Below are positions 8,012 to 16,967 of a DNA stretch of 28,993 nucleotides, one piece after another. Both the position numbers and the translations under genes were made by a program. The stretch lies in contig NZ_FNZB01000014.1 in NCBI RefSeq assembly GCF_900109205.1, positions 1 to 28,993 of the forward strand, given 5' to 3'. Positions within the stretch are counted from its first letter, which is position 1. Every line of letters starts with the position of its first letter. Source of the stretch: Sphingomonas sp. OV641 (lineage in GTDB: Bacteria; Pseudomonadota; Alphaproteobacteria; Sphingomonadales; Sphingomonadaceae). Under the pieces are notes generated by a model that did not search any database, was not told the origin of the DNA, and worked only from the letters and a program-made list of their open reading frames with translations.

Positions 8012-8246
8012 ATCGATCAGTCGTTCGTTTCGAGATCTGGCCGATGACGAGCGTGGACAGGCGCTTGTCCGATCGATGATCACGCTGTCGCACGATCTCG
8101 GCTACCGGGTCGTTGCCGAGGGCGTCGAGACCGCCGCAGCCGCGGCGATCCTGGCCGAGTTGGAATGTGAGGAGGCGCAGGGTTACTATTTTGCCCGTCC
8201 GATGGAGGAAGAAGCGCTGCGGCTATGGCTCGTTGCCTCTCCGTAA
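8012..8246 (+). pseudogene. EAL-domain (c-di-GMP phosphodiesterase) C-terminal fragment, frameshifted
   Basis: The last part of an EAL domain. I-D-Q-S-F-V is read at 8012-8029. One base later the frame changes and D-L-A-D-D-E-R-G-Q-A-L-V continues at 8034, followed by A-E-G-V-E-T and E-E-A-Q-G-Y-Y-F-A-R-P-M, with the stop at 8244-8246. The K/x-I-D and A-E-G-V-E-T motifs are standard EAL signatures. A single inserted T in the run at 8028-8030 accounts for the shift. The E-A-L motif itself and most of the catalytic barrel are missing. It may once have belonged to a protein like the MHYT fragment at 9664-9963. Confidence 0.75.
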
Positions 8247-8313
8247 GAATCATCCGTTGCAGCCTGACTGACACCTAGATCTGCCGACATACTTGGTTGC
8301 AAGCTGATCGACA

Positions 8314-8342
8314 CCGCCGCTGAACATAATCCACAGCGGCGG
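8314..8342. terminator. Hairpin downstream of the alcohol dehydrogenase
   Basis: CCGCCGCTG at 8314-8322 pairs with CAGCGGCGG at 8334-8342 around an 11-base loop. It lies 47 bases beyond the stop of the dehydrogenase gene, where a terminator would be expected. There is no T-run in the direction of transcription, so a factor-independent role is uncertain. Confidence 0.4.
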
Positions 8343-8388
8343 CGGCGATCGGCATCGATGAGCGTCCTGTTCCCGGTTGTTCCGCTAA

Positions 8389-9564
8389 TCAGCCGTGCGG
8401 CCGCATGACAACCTTGATTACACCTTCCTGCTTGTCACGGAACTTCGCGTACATCTCGGGCGCGTCCTCAAGACTGGCCGGATGCGTGATCACAAAGCTG
8501 GGATCGATCTCGCCCGCGACGATCTTATCCAGTAGCGGCTTGGTGTAACGTTGCACGTGGGTCTGCCCAAGCTTGATCGTTAGTCCTTTGTTCATCGCTG
8601 CACCGATCGGAAGCTTGTCACCCATCCCGACGTAGACGCCGGGCACGGAGACCGTGCCGCCCTTGCGGCAGCTCATGATCGCCTGCCGCAGGACGTGGAC
8701 GCGATCAGTGGCGAGCATCATGCTTGCCTTCACCTTGTCCATGACCGCGTCCGCCGCCCCGTGCGCGGCCGCCTCGCAGCCGACAGCATCGATGCAGCTG
8801 TCGGGGCCCCGGCCCTTGGTTCGCGCCTGCAGCTCGTCATAGACATCGGTTTCGGCGAAGTTAATTGTCTCAGCGCCACCGGCCTCCGCCATGGCGAGTC
8901 GCTCGGGCACCTCGTCGATCGCGATCACGCGGCCGGCGCCCATCATCAGCGCGGAGCGGATGGCGAACTGGCCGACCGGACCGCAGCCCCAGATCGCGAC
9001 GGTGTCGCCATGCTCGATCTGCGCATTCTCGGCGGCCATGTAGCCGGTCGGGAAGATATCCGATAGGAAGAGGGCCTGCTCATCGGTAACGTTGTCGGGT
9101 ATCTTGATCGGACCGACATCCGCCATCGGCACGCGAAGATACTCAGCCTGGCCGCCGCAGTAGCCGCCCAGCATGTGGCTGAAGCCGAACAGCCCGGCGG
9201 GCGAATGGCCCATCGCTTTGGCGGCCATTTCGGCGTTCGGATTGGTTTGATCACAGGCCGCAAACAGACCCTTCTTGCAGAACCAGCACTCGCCACAGCT
9301 GATGGTGAACGGCACCACTACCCGGTCCCCGATCTTGAGGTTGGTGACCTCGGACCCGAGCGCCACGACCTCGCCCATGTTCTCGTGGCCGAGGATGTCG
9401 CCGGCCTCCATGGTGGGCTGGTAGCCATCCAGCAGGTGAAGGTCCGACCCGCAGATCGCGCAGGCGGTTACTTTGATGATCGCATCGCGCGGGTGCTTGA
9501 TCTCGGGATCCGCGACGGTGTCGACACGGACATCGCCTTTACCGTGCCAGCATAGTGCGCGCAT
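8389..9564 (-). CDS. Zinc-dependent alcohol dehydrogenase (formaldehyde-dehydrogenase-like)
   Basis: A 391-residue medium-chain dehydrogenase. The catalytic zinc site is [10 protein letters not shown] with G-H-E-N-M-G-E-V, and the structural zinc loop is [15 protein letters not shown] (four Cys). The NAD(P)-binding glycine motif is [10 protein letters not shown]. The inserted segment C-I-D-A-V-G-C-E-A and overall length fit the glutathione-independent formaldehyde dehydrogenase-like branch; the real substrate cannot be read. The start is well supported: GAGGAA lies about six bases upstream of the ATG. It would be cytosolic and may sit with katE as a detoxification or stress gene. Confidence 0.9.
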   Translation of the reverse strand: MRALCWHGKGDVRVDTVADPEIKHPRDAIIKVTACAICGSDLHLLDGYQPTMEAGDILGHENMGEVVALGSEVTNLKIGDRVVVPFTISCGECWFCKKGLFAACDQTNPNAEMAAKAMGHSPAGLFGFSHMLGGYCGGQAEYLRVPMADVGPIKIPDNVTDEQALFLSDIFPTGYMAAENAQIEHGDTVAIWGCGPVGQFAIRSALMMGAGRVIAIDEVPERLAMAEAGGAETINFAETDVYDELQARTKGRGPDSCIDAVGCEAAAHGAADAVMDKVKASMMLATDRVHVLRQAIMSCRKGGTVSVPGVYVGMGDKLPIGAAMNKGLTIKLGQTHVQRYTKPLLDKIVAGEIDPSFVITHPASLEDAPEMYAKFRDKQEGVIKVVMRPHG

Positions 9565-9663
9565 GTCGTTTCCTCATCTGAGTGGATGTCCCTGTCGTCA
9601 GGGCCATGTCTATGACGCTCAACGCCTTGAGCCGCGGCATGGGTCCCCGTCTATTTGATTCGT

Positions 9664-9963
9664 TTACATCAACGAGCGGCCGTAAAACGGCCGTACGGCC
9701 AGCGGGTTGAACGCAGACGGCATGCCCGGCTTGAAAGCCAGCAAGATAATGAAGTGGGTCGCCCAGGCCGTGCAGCCGGCCGACGCGATGGTGACAGGTT
9801 CCCACAGGCTGCGCGTCTTCCGCCCTGAGCGTACGGCATGGTCGGCCAGGGCAAAGGACGCATAGATACCGCAGAGGCAAACCAGGCCCGCGAGCAGCAC
9901 CAACCACGGATCGTGGTCGTGCCGGACGCAGTCGAAAACCTGTACGACCTGGGAGTACATCAT
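9664..9963 (-). pseudogene. Orphan MHYT-type membrane fragment
   Basis: A 99-residue protein with two membrane segments (L-V-L-L-A-G-L-V-C-L-C-G-I-Y-A and A-T-H-F-I-I-L-L-A-F). The segment W-E-P-V-T-I-A-S-A-G-C-T-A-W-A-T-H-F resembles the first repeat of an MHYT sensor domain, with the His kept but Met replaced by Thr. Complete MHYT domains have about three such repeats and usually precede GGDEF and EAL domains. Here translation stops after one, so it is probably a truncated N-terminus, though a small stand-alone protein is possible. A hairpin (9677-9693) overlaps its 3' end. Confidence 0.55.
9677..9693. repeat. Short perfect hairpin at the 3' end of the MHYT fragment
   Basis: CGGCCGT (9677-9683) and ACGGCCG (9687-9693) flank an AAA loop. 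It could slow or end transcription of the fragment on the minus strand, but lacks a T-run. Confidence 0.4.
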
Positions 9964-10237
9964 GCTCGGCTAACGGCAAGGCGTTAAGACATCCTCAACC
10001 GGTCCATATCGGCTTTCCCTGGCTGTGATCCAGGACCAAGGAAGCCGCAGTCGGGTTCTGCGCAGCCATGAACACTTACGTTGCCGAGCCCGCGCCTGTC
10101 GTTCGAACCGGCGACCATGCTCGACTGACATAACTTGATTTCGCTCCTCCGGGTCGGTTCCCAGTCGCTACAAAGATTTATGCCTCGCACCGCCGTGGCG
10201 CTGGTGGCATTAAGGGCATGATCGGAGGATTACGTCC

Positions 10238-12406
10238 ATGGCACGCAAGAGCATCAAAAGCGACGCGGTGAAACTCAAGGGCGAGACGGCTAAGAAGGCA
10301 CCGCCGCTGCCGGCGGGTGCCGACCAGCCGACGAACTATGCCGAACAGCAGGGCCATGGCGGCGAAACCCGCCAGACGACCTCGGACGCGGCACTTACCA
10401 TGACCACGCAGCAGGGCATCCCGATCGCGGATGCCCAGAACAGTCTAAAGGCGGGTCTGCGGGGCCCCACGCTGCTCGAAGACTTCATCCTCCGCGAAAA
10501 GATCTTCCATTTCGATCACGAGCGCATCCCGGAGCGCGTCGTCCACGCACGCGGCTATGGCGCGCACGGCGTGTTCGAACTGACCGACAGTCTGGCCGAC
10601 TACACCCGCGCCGACGTGCTGAGCACGGTCGGGCAGCAGACCGAGGTGTTCGTCCGCTTCTCAACGGTAGCGGGCAACAAGGGCTCGCGCGATCTGGCGC
10701 GCGACGTGCGCGGCTTCGCCGTCAAGATGTACACGAAGCAGGGCAACTGGGACATCGTCGGCAACAACATCCCGGTGTTCTTCATCCAGGATGCCATCAA
10801 GTTCCCCGATCTGGTCCATGCGGCCAAGCAGGAGCCCGACCGGGCGTTCCCCCAAGCGCAAACCGCACACGACAATTTCTGGGATTTCGCCAGCCTCACC
10901 CCGGAAACCTGGCACATGATCATGTGGATCATGTCCGATCGCACGATCCCCCGCTCCTTCCGCACGATGGAGGGCTTCGGCGTCCACAGCTTCCGCCTGG
11001 TGAACGCGGAAGGCAGGGCGACCTTCGTCAAGTTCCACTGGAAGCCGCGCCAGGGGCTCCAGTCGGTGCTGTGGAACGAGGCGGTCAAGATCAGCGGCGC
11101 CGATCCCGACTATCATCGCCGCGATCTTTGGGAGGCGATCGAGAGCGGTGACTTCCCGCAATGGGACCTCGGCGTCCAGCTGTTCGATCAGGAAACCGCC
11201 GACAAGCTTCCCTTCGACCATCTCGACTCGACCAAGCTCATCCCCGAGGAGGACGTGCCGGTCCGCATCGTCGGTACGCTCACGCTCAATCGCAACGTCG
11301 ACAACTTCTTCGCCGAAACCGAGCAGGTCGCTTATTGCACGCAGAACATCGTGCCGGGCATCGACTTCAGTGACGACCCGCTGCTGCACGGCCGCAACTT
11401 CTCCTATCTCGATACCCAGCTGAAGCGGCTCGGCAGCCCGAACTTCACCCACCTGCCGATCAATGCCCCGCGCTGTCCGGTGATGAACTTCCAGCAGGAC
11501 GGCCACATGGCGATGCGCAATCCGAAGGGGCGCGTGAACTATGAGCCGAACAGCTGGGGCGCGGAAGGCGGTCCGCGCGAGAACCCGGAGATCGGCTTCA
11601 CCAGCTTCCCCGCCGAGGTTCAGGGGACCAAGCAGCGGATTCGGTCCGAAACCTTTGCCGATCATTACAGCCAGGCACGGCAGTTCTATCTCAGCCAGCA
11701 GCCGATCGAGCAGAAGCACATCGGCGACGCGCTGGTGTTCGAGCTGTCGAAGGTAGATCGTGTCGACATCCGGGCCCGGGCGGTCAGCCACCTGCGCAAC
11801 ATCGACGAGGATCTCGCCGCTACCGTCGCGGACGGGCTCGGCCTCGACCTGCCGGACGCCGCCAAGGCGGCCAAGCCGACGCTAGACCTGCCGACATCGT
11901 CGGCGCTCTCGATCGTCGCCAACGGCCCGGCGAATTTCGCCGGGCGAAAGATGGGCCTGCTGCTGACCGATGGGTCGAGCGCCGAGCTGTTCAATGCGCT
12001 GACCAAGGCGCTGGAAGCCGAAGGCGCGGTCTGGGAGGTGGTCGCGCCGAAGATCGGCGGGGTCACGCTCGACGACGGCACCAAGGTCGCGGCCAAGCAG
12101 AAGATCGACGGCGGACCTTCGGTCCTTTTCGATGCCGTCGCGGTGCTTCCGTCCGAGGAAGGGGCTGCGCTGCTCGCCAAGGATGCGGCCTCCAAGGACT
12201 TCGTGGCGGACGCGTTCGGCCACTGCAAGTTCATCGGCTACACCGATGCAGCCGCCACGTTGTTCGACGCTTCTCGGGTGCCGGAGCTTGACGATGGCTT
12301 CGTAGCCCTAAGCAAGAGCAAGGACGTCAAGGCGTTCGTCACGACCTGTCGTGACCTCAGGTTCTGGGCTCGGGAGATGAAGGTCGATCTCGACGCGGCG
12401 GCCTGA
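10238..12406 (+). CDS. katE: Large-subunit catalase HPII
   Basis: A 722-residue monofunctional haem catalase of the large-subunit clade (E. coli HPII is 753). The active-site His lies in [12 protein letters not shown], the Asn in [11 protein letters not shown] and the haem-ligand Tyr in [13 protein letters not shown]. After about residue 560 comes the C-terminal flavodoxin/PfpI-like domain that only large-subunit catalases have. It breaks hydrogen peroxide down to water and oxygen in the cytosol. GGAGGA lies nine bases before the ATG, so the start is secure. A strong hairpin follows the stop. A long open frame on the opposite strand (10661-11791) is a GC-rich shadow. Confidence 0.97.
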   Translation: MARKSIKSDAVKLKGETAKKAPPLPAGADQPTNYAEQQGHGGETRQTTSDAALTMTTQQGIPIADAQNSLKAGLRGPTLLEDFILREKIFHFDHERIPERVVHARGYGAHGVFELTDSLADYTRADVLSTVGQQTEVFVRFSTVAGNKGSRDLARDVRGFAVKMYTKQGNWDIVGNNIPVFFIQDAIKFPDLVHAAKQEPDRAFPQAQTAHDNFWDFASLTPETWHMIMWIMSDRTIPRSFRTMEGFGVHSFRLVNAEGRATFVKFHWKPRQGLQSVLWNEAVKISGADPDYHRRDLWEAIESGDFPQWDLGVQLFDQETADKLPFDHLDSTKLIPEEDVPVRIVGTLTLNRNVDNFFAETEQVAYCTQNIVPGIDFSDDPLLHGRNFSYLDTQLKRLGSPNFTHLPINAPRCPVMNFQQDGHMAMRNPKGRVNYEPNSWGAEGGPRENPEIGFTSFPAEVQGTKQRIRSETFADHYSQARQFYLSQQPIEQKHIGDALVFELSKVDRVDIRARAVSHLRNIDEDLAATVADGLGLDLPDAAKAAKPTLDLPTSSALSIVANGPANFAGRKMGLLLTDGSSAELFNALTKALEAEGAVWEVVAPKIGGVTLDDGTKVAAKQKIDGGPSVLFDAVAVLPSEEGAALLAKDAASKDFVADAFGHCKFIGYTDAAATLFDASRVPELDDGFVALSKSKDVKAFVTTCRDLRFWAREMKVDLDAAA

Positions 12407-12417
12407 CGACCCTGGCG

Positions 12418-12446
12418 GGAGCGGCAGGTGGACGTCCTGCCGCTCC
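12418..12446. terminator. Strong hairpin between katE and the methyltransferase gene
   Basis: GGAGCGGCAGG (12418-12428) and CCTGCCGCTCC (12436-12446) pair perfectly around a seven-base loop. It lies 11 bases after the katE stop and also downstream of the convergent operon, so it could end transcription from both sides. The T-run is short. Confidence 0.65.
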
Positions 12447-12501
12447 ACTTAACGGCAAGCCTCATATCGCACGGACGTGGGACGTGCTGCCTCGCTCGCG
12501 T

Positions 12502-13098
12502 TCAACGGGATCGGGTCATACCATCGGCGCGGGCCGCGGTAACGACCCAGCGGCCGGTGCGGCCCGCGGTGCGAACCGTCCAACAACGCCCGGTCTCTGC
12601 GAGGAACCGGGCGTGGATCCCTGCCGCATGCTGGACGAAATCGTAGAAATCAATCCTGTGGTGCGCGAGCACGATGATGCCGCCTGGGCGCAGGCGAGCG
12701 GCCATCTCACGCGCAACCCGGGCCATCTCTCGCGCTGAGAGGTAATACAGGATCTCGGCGATCACGATCACGTCATAGACGAGACGTGGCGGTCGACCGG
12801 GGAGCACGAGCAGCGATGCGCACGCACGAGGCCAGGCGGCAACGGCGCGTGCCGTCAGGTCGACCCCCTCCCTCGTGCCCTCGGTCGCATCGAGGCGCAA
12901 CGCCATCCTCGCGATCGCGGCACTGTTGGATCCGTTGCCGCTGGCCAGCTCCAGCACCCGTCCGACCGGTCGGTGACCTATCGCGTGCAGGATCGCGGCA
13001 CGCTTCACCGCCTCGTCACGGGCGGTGAAGGTGCGCCAGGGATCGTCGTCGCCGGCGAACTTGGCGGCGAACCCGGCAAGATCGATCGGGCTCGTCAC
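12502..13098 (-). CDS. SAM-dependent methyltransferase (NodS-like)
   Basis: A 198-residue class I methyltransferase. Motif I is V-L-E-L-A-S-G-N-G-S-N-S, followed by a D-A-T-E acidic position after strand 2; Y-D-V-I-V-I-A-E-I-L-Y-Y-L and the L-R-P-G-G-I-I-V-L segment are typical. The overall plan resembles NodS, the N-methyltransferase of Nod-factor synthesis, and the neighbouring PIG-L deacetylase would suit an amino-sugar substrate. That substrate is inferred. It is the last gene of a four-gene operon and shares an ATGA overlap with the deacetylase. Confidence 0.8.
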   Translation of the reverse strand: MTSPIDLAGFAAKFAGDDDPWRTFTARDEAVKRAAILHAIGHRPVGRVLELASGNGSNSAAIARMALRLDATEGTREGVDLTARAVAAWPRACASLLVLPGRPPRLVYDVIVIAEILYYLSAREMARVAREMAARLRPGGIIVLAHHRIDFYDFVQHAAGIHARFLAETGRCWTVRTAGRTGRWVVTAARADGMTRSR

Positions 13099-13748
13099 TT
13101 CGAACCCGGCCGGTAGCGCTCGACCGGACGAGCAAAGGCCGCAAGCTCGTGTCTCGCGATCGTGAAGCCTGCTGGGTCATCGGAAACGGCGCCGAGCTGC
13201 GTCCGGTAGACGCGGATCAGGGACCGTTTCACCGAAACTCCCCCGGGCACAGCGATGCGCCATGCCGGTCCGGACCTGTCCGGGCGAGGCGGCCACACGC
13301 GGTAGGTCAGCCGACTGGCGCCACCCGGGCATCCGGCTACGGCCGCGGCTACGGCGCGGTGATCGGGATGGTCGTCATCGCAGGCCGGTCCGACGATGAG
13401 ATCGAGATCCCGGCATCGTGCGACCTGGCGGCGCAGCGCGCGATAACAGTGCCCCGGGATCGAGGGCAACTGGCCATCGGGCAAATTGAGGAACGAGACG
13501 TCGCCAGCAACGATGCCGAGACGACGTAGCGCATGAAGGCTCTCACGCTGGCGAGCCGCGACCAGTCGCGTCCTCGGCCATTTTCGGCTGCCCCGGTGAG
13601 ATGCGGCACCATCGGTCACGACCGCAACCCGGACCCGAGCTCCATGGCGGCGAAGCCGCGCAATGAGGCCTGCCGCGCCGATGACCTCGTCATCCGGGTG
13701 CGGGGCGATCACCAGCGCGACACGCACGTTTCGCAGCGCGATCTTCAC
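13095..13748 (-). CDS. PIG-L family N-acetylglucosaminyl deacetylase
   Basis: A 217-residue zinc deacetylase. The signature A-P-H-P-D-D-E-V-I-G is near the N-terminus (His and Asp ligands plus catalytic Asp), and the third ligand region is D-D-H-P-D-H-R-A-V. The family removes acetyl groups from N-acetylglucosamine in glycolipids and related sugars (LmbE/MshB/BshB). It overlaps the gene before and the gene after by four bases (ATGA), implying coupled translation. Context suggests it frees an amine that the adjacent enzymes then acylate or methylate; that order is inference. Confidence 0.88.
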   Translation of the reverse strand: MKIALRNVRVALVIAPHPDDEVIGAAGLIARLRRHGARVRVAVVTDGAASHRGSRKWPRTRLVAARQRESLHALRRLGIVAGDVSFLNLPDGQLPSIPGHCYRALRRQVARCRDLDLIVGPACDDDHPDHRAVAAAVAGCPGGASRLTYRVWPPRPDRSGPAWRIAVPGGVSVKRSLIRVYRTQLGAVSDDPAGFTIARHELAAFARPVERYRPGSK

Positions 13749-14731
13749 AGGATGGGGTCGAGGATGTGCTCGGCGACAGCTTGGCCGACGCGAAGGCGAT
13801 GCGCATCGGGCGCAGGCTGGCGCAGGTACACCATGAGATCGGCGATCTTTGCCGCCAGCGGATGCGACAGGAACAATCCCTGCAGCCCCACCGCCTCCTG
13901 CGCGATCGTGAGGGCGCGCTCGGCAGAGCCGGCGATCGATAGCCGCGCAGCGGACACCCGGGCGACGCGTTCCGCATCCGTCCCGCTGAACCAGGCGTCC
14001 GCCGTGTCGCGGATGCTCGCCGCTGCACCCTGGGCAAGCAGGAACAGGTCGGCGAGGCGCGATGCCTGGAACGGATCGGAAGCGCGCTCGTGGGTGGTCA
14101 GGTGGTCACGCACTGCATCGAGCAGGCCGGCGATGCCGCCGGCATGAACCGCGGCGAAGCGCAGCGCGCCTCCGCTGAAGAACGGCTCCCGCGCATAGCT
14201 GCCGGGCTCGCCGATACGGCCGTCTTCACCGATCACAGAGCCGGACCAGCGTACCAGATGTGTCTCCGAGCGCTGCATGCCGATCGTCTGCCACCACTCC
14301 CGATCGATGGCAGGCGGATCGGCCTCGAGGTCGAGCAGGAGCAGCTGCGGTCCGCTTTCGCTATCCGCGGTTACCAGCGCGTGAGTCAGTATCCCCGCCC
14401 CCGATGCATAGCCCTTGCCGCCGGTCAGCCGTCCGCCGGTAAGCACCAGCGGCTCACCCGGCAGGCCCGCATTCCAAATACCCAACGTCGCTCCCGCAGC
14501 GATGCGCGCCCGCAACGCAGCGACCTGGGACGACGTGCCGTATCGAAACACGATCTGCACCGCATCGACATGCCCCTCAAGCAGGCGCCCGATGGGGAGA
14601 TCCCGGCGTCCCGCAGCGTAAAGAGGGCGGAGCAGGTCCAGATATGCCTTGGGCGTCGTCGGATCGCCGGCGGGATCGGTCGCCCACCCCGCCGCGACGA
14701 TCCCATGACGCAGAGCTCCGGCCGTCGTCAT
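13745..14731 (-). CDS. Acyl-CoA-dehydrogenase-like protein
   Basis: A 328-residue protein with the layout of acyl-CoA dehydrogenases: a central beta region (I-W-N-A-G-L-P-G-E-P, G-G-K-G-Y-A-S-G-A-G) and a C-terminal helical part ending near V-G-L-Q-G-L-F-L-S-H-P-L. It is shorter than the usual 380 residues, and I cannot point to the catalytic Glu. It may therefore act on an unusual substrate or not as a classical dehydrogenase. I chose the start at 14731 over 14746 because it makes an ATGA overlap with the upstream gene. It sits between a glycosyltransferase and a deacetylase. Confidence 0.75.
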   Translation of the reverse strand: MTTAGALRHGIVAAGWATDPAGDPTTPKAYLDLLRPLYAAGRRDLPIGRLLEGHVDAVQIVFRYGTSSQVAALRARIAAGATLGIWNAGLPGEPLVLTGGRLTGGKGYASGAGILTHALVTADSESGPQLLLLDLEADPPAIDREWWQTIGMQRSETHLVRWSGSVIGEDGRIGEPGSYAREPFFSGGALRFAAVHAGGIAGLLDAVRDHLTTHERASDPFQASRLADLFLLAQGAAASIRDTADAWFSGTDAERVARVSAARLSIAGSAERALTIAQEAVGLQGLFLSHPLAAKIADLMVYLRQPAPDAHRLRVGQAVAEHILDPIL

Positions 14732-15360
14732 ACCGCCTGCTCGCAAAGCTGGTTCTCGAGCGTTGCCAGGGCATGCTCGGCCTCGACGAGGGTGACGTCG
14801 GGTATATCGGGCAGCGCCGGCACGACACGCATGGCGAACGCCTCTGCGTTGGGGCAGTCGCGCGCGACGCCGATCACATGGTCACCGGTCAATCCGATAC
14901 GGTCGCCGAAGCGAGCTGCGACAAAGGAATCGGGGAGCCCGGCCCAGATGCGGCGCGCCTCCGCCTGCTGTCGGTATTGCCATGCCGCCCCTCGGGGATG
15001 CGGCATTGAGGGTGCCCCGTGATGGTCGATGGCACTGAGCGCAGCCGCCATGCCGCCCGGCGCCCGGCCGAGCCGCCGTGAGGAGGTCGCAACCACCATG
15101 CCGGGATCGCGGCGCACGCGAAACCCGGCGCGCCCGGCATCGTCGAGCAGGGCGGCGTCCTCGCCGCATGGCACCGGCTGGAAGCCACCCAGTGCCTGAT
15201 AGGCTCCGGGTCGGAAGGCCATGTTGGCGCCTCCCGAGCAGTGGGAGCCGGTCGGACTGTCCCACGGAACGGGGTCGACCGATCGTCGGTAGGCGTGAAG
15301 CCGATCGAGGTAGCGCTCGACCCTCCCCTGCACCGGATCCCGCTCCGCTGCGATCCGGAC
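14728..15360 (-). pseudogene. GT2-type glycosyltransferase, N-terminus lost at IS21
   Basis: About 210 codons of the C-terminal half of a family 2 glycosyltransferase: S-P-T-G-S-H-C-S-G-G-A-N-M-A-F-R, G-G-F-Q-P-V-P-C-G-E-D-A-A-L (the G-x-x-E-D acceptor motif), then V-A-T-S-S-R-R. The nucleotide-sugar binding half with the DxD motif is missing. The frame stays open to 15435, but bases from 15361 are the left end of the IS21 element, so coding identity ends there. It was the first visible gene of the operon. The operon may now lack its native promoter. Confidence 0.8.
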
Positions 15361-15467
15361 TGTGCAGGGCGGTGACAAACCAGGCCAATGGAGCGCCGGC
15401 AAATTGCTGAGCGCGGCGGAGTAAAAACCAGCCATTGGTAAGGTTGCTCTTTTTGGAGCGGCCGGGG

Positions 15468-16967
15468 ATGTTTGCCGTGGAGAGCTATGCAGCGGTACGC
15501 CGCTTTGTGTTTGTTGAAGGGAACAGCCAGCGGGAGGCAGCGAAGGTTTTCGGCCTGAGCCGAGAGACGATCGCGAAGATGTGCCGTTTCTCGCTGCCGC
15601 CTGGCTACACGCGCTCCAAGCCTGTCGCCAAGCCGAAGCTAGGATTGTTGCTGCCGGTGATCGACCGGATACTGGCTGAGGATTACGTCGCGCCGGTCAA
15701 GCAGCGGCATACGGCCAAGCGGATTTTTGAGCGGTTGCGCGATGAACATGGCTACGGCGGTGGCTATACGGTGGTGAAGGATTACGTGCGGCAGAGCCGT
15801 GTGCGCAGCCGCGAGACCTTCGTGCCGCTGGCGCATCCGCCAGGGCACGCTCAGGTGGACTTTGGCGAAGCGGTGGGCGTGATCGGTGGAGTGCGGCAGA
15901 AGGTGCATTTCTTCTGCATGGACCTTCCGCAGTCGGATGCCTGTTTTGTGAAGGCCTATCCTGCCGAGACGACGGAAGCCTTTCTGGACGGACATGTTTG
16001 CGCGTTCGCCTTCTTTGGCGGGGTGCCGCTCTCGATCCTGTACGACAATACCAAGATCGCGGTCGCCAAAATCTGCGGGGATGGCAAGCGTGAGCGTACC
16101 CAGGCCTTCACGGGGCTGGTCAGCCACCACCTGTTTGCCGATCGCTTTGGCCGCCCAGGCAAGGGCAACGACAAGGGGAAGGTCGAAGGGCTGGTGAAGT
16201 ATGCGCGCTCGCACTTCATGGTGCCGATCCCGCGCGCGGCGACCTATGACGACTTCAACGCAGAGCTGGAACGGCGGTGCCGGGCCCGGCAGGAAGAGCG
16301 AGCCGGGCGCCACACCGAGACGATCGGGGAGCGCCTGGCGGCAGATCTGGCGGCTTTGCGCCCGCTGCCCGCCGGCACGTTCGAACCATGCGAGACCAAG
16401 GGGGCACGCGTCTCCTCGACCGCGCTCGTGCGCTACCGCACCAACGATTACTCGGTGCCGACCTGCTATGGCTTCCAGGACGTTGTAGTGAAGGGCTTCG
16501 TCGACCGGGTTGTCATCCTGTGCGGGGGCGAGGAGATTGCCCGTCATCCGCGCTGTTATGGCGAGGCCATGTTTGTGGCAAACCCGCTGCATTATCTAGC
16601 GCTGATCGAGACCAAGCCAGGCGCGCTCGATCAGGCCGCCGCGCTTCAGGACTGGACCCTGCCGGAGGACTTCCAGCACCTGCGGCATCTCCTTGAGGTG
16701 CGGATGGGCAACAAGGGGAAGCGCGAGTTCATTCAGGTCCTGCGCCTGCTTGAGGCAATGCCGATGGAGGTGGTGACCTTCGCGGTGAAAGAGGCCATCC
16801 ACATCGGGGCTATCGGCTTCGATGCGGTCAAGCAGATCGCACTGGCGCGGATCGAGCGTAGACCCGCCCGGCTCGACCTGGAAGCGTATCCGCACCTGCC
16901 CAGGATGGAGGTCAAGACCACACGCGCTGCCGACTATGCCAGCCTGCTGCCGGGGATCGCTGCATGA
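15468..16967 (+). CDS. istA: IstA transposase
   Basis: A 499-residue IS21 transposase. A helix-turn-helix is near the N-terminus (S-Q-R-E-A-A-K-V-F-G-L-S-R-E-T-I). The catalytic DDE residues are visible: Asp in H-A-Q-V-D-F-G-E-A, Asp in I-L-Y-D-N-T-K-I-A-V and Glu in N-D-K-G-K-V-E-G-L-V. The C-terminal domain has Y-R-T-N-D-Y-S-V-P and P-L-H-Y-L-A-L-I-E-T-K-P-G-A-L. The ATG at 15468 is preferred because upstream codons belong to the IS end repeats; the frame is open from 15435. Its stop overlaps the istB start (ATGA). It appears intact. Confidence 0.92.
   Translation: MFAVESYAAVRRFVFVEGNSQREAAKVFGLSRETIAKMCRFSLPPGYTRSKPVAKPKLGLLLPVIDRILAEDYVAPVKQRHTAKRIFERLRDEHGYGGGYTVVKDYVRQSRVRSRETFVPLAHPPGHAQVDFGEAVGVIGGVRQKVHFFCMDLPQSDACFVKAYPAETTEAFLDGHVCAFAFFGGVPLSILYDNTKIAVAKICGDGKRERTQAFTGLVSHHLFADRFGRPGKGNDKGKVEGLVKYARSHFMVPIPRAATYDDFNAELERRCRARQEERAGRHTETIGERLAADLAALRPLPAGTFEPCETKGARVSSTALVRYRTNDYSVPTCYGFQDVVVKGFVDRVVILCGGEEIARHPRCYGEAMFVANPLHYLALIETKPGALDQAAALQDWTLPEDFQHLRHLLEVRMGNKGKREFIQVLRLLEAMPMEVVTFAVKEAIHIGAIGFDAVKQIALARIERRPARLDLEAYPHLPRMEVKTTRAADYASLLPGIAA

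Noticed and set aside
9984..10190. 68-residue frame on the minus strand
   Set aside because: No ribosome-binding site, atypical composition and no recognisable motif; it lies in the katE upstream region.
10661..11791. 376-codon frame opposite katE
   Set aside because: It is a GC-rich mirror of a clearly conserved catalase; His/Asp/Arg-rich with no domain.
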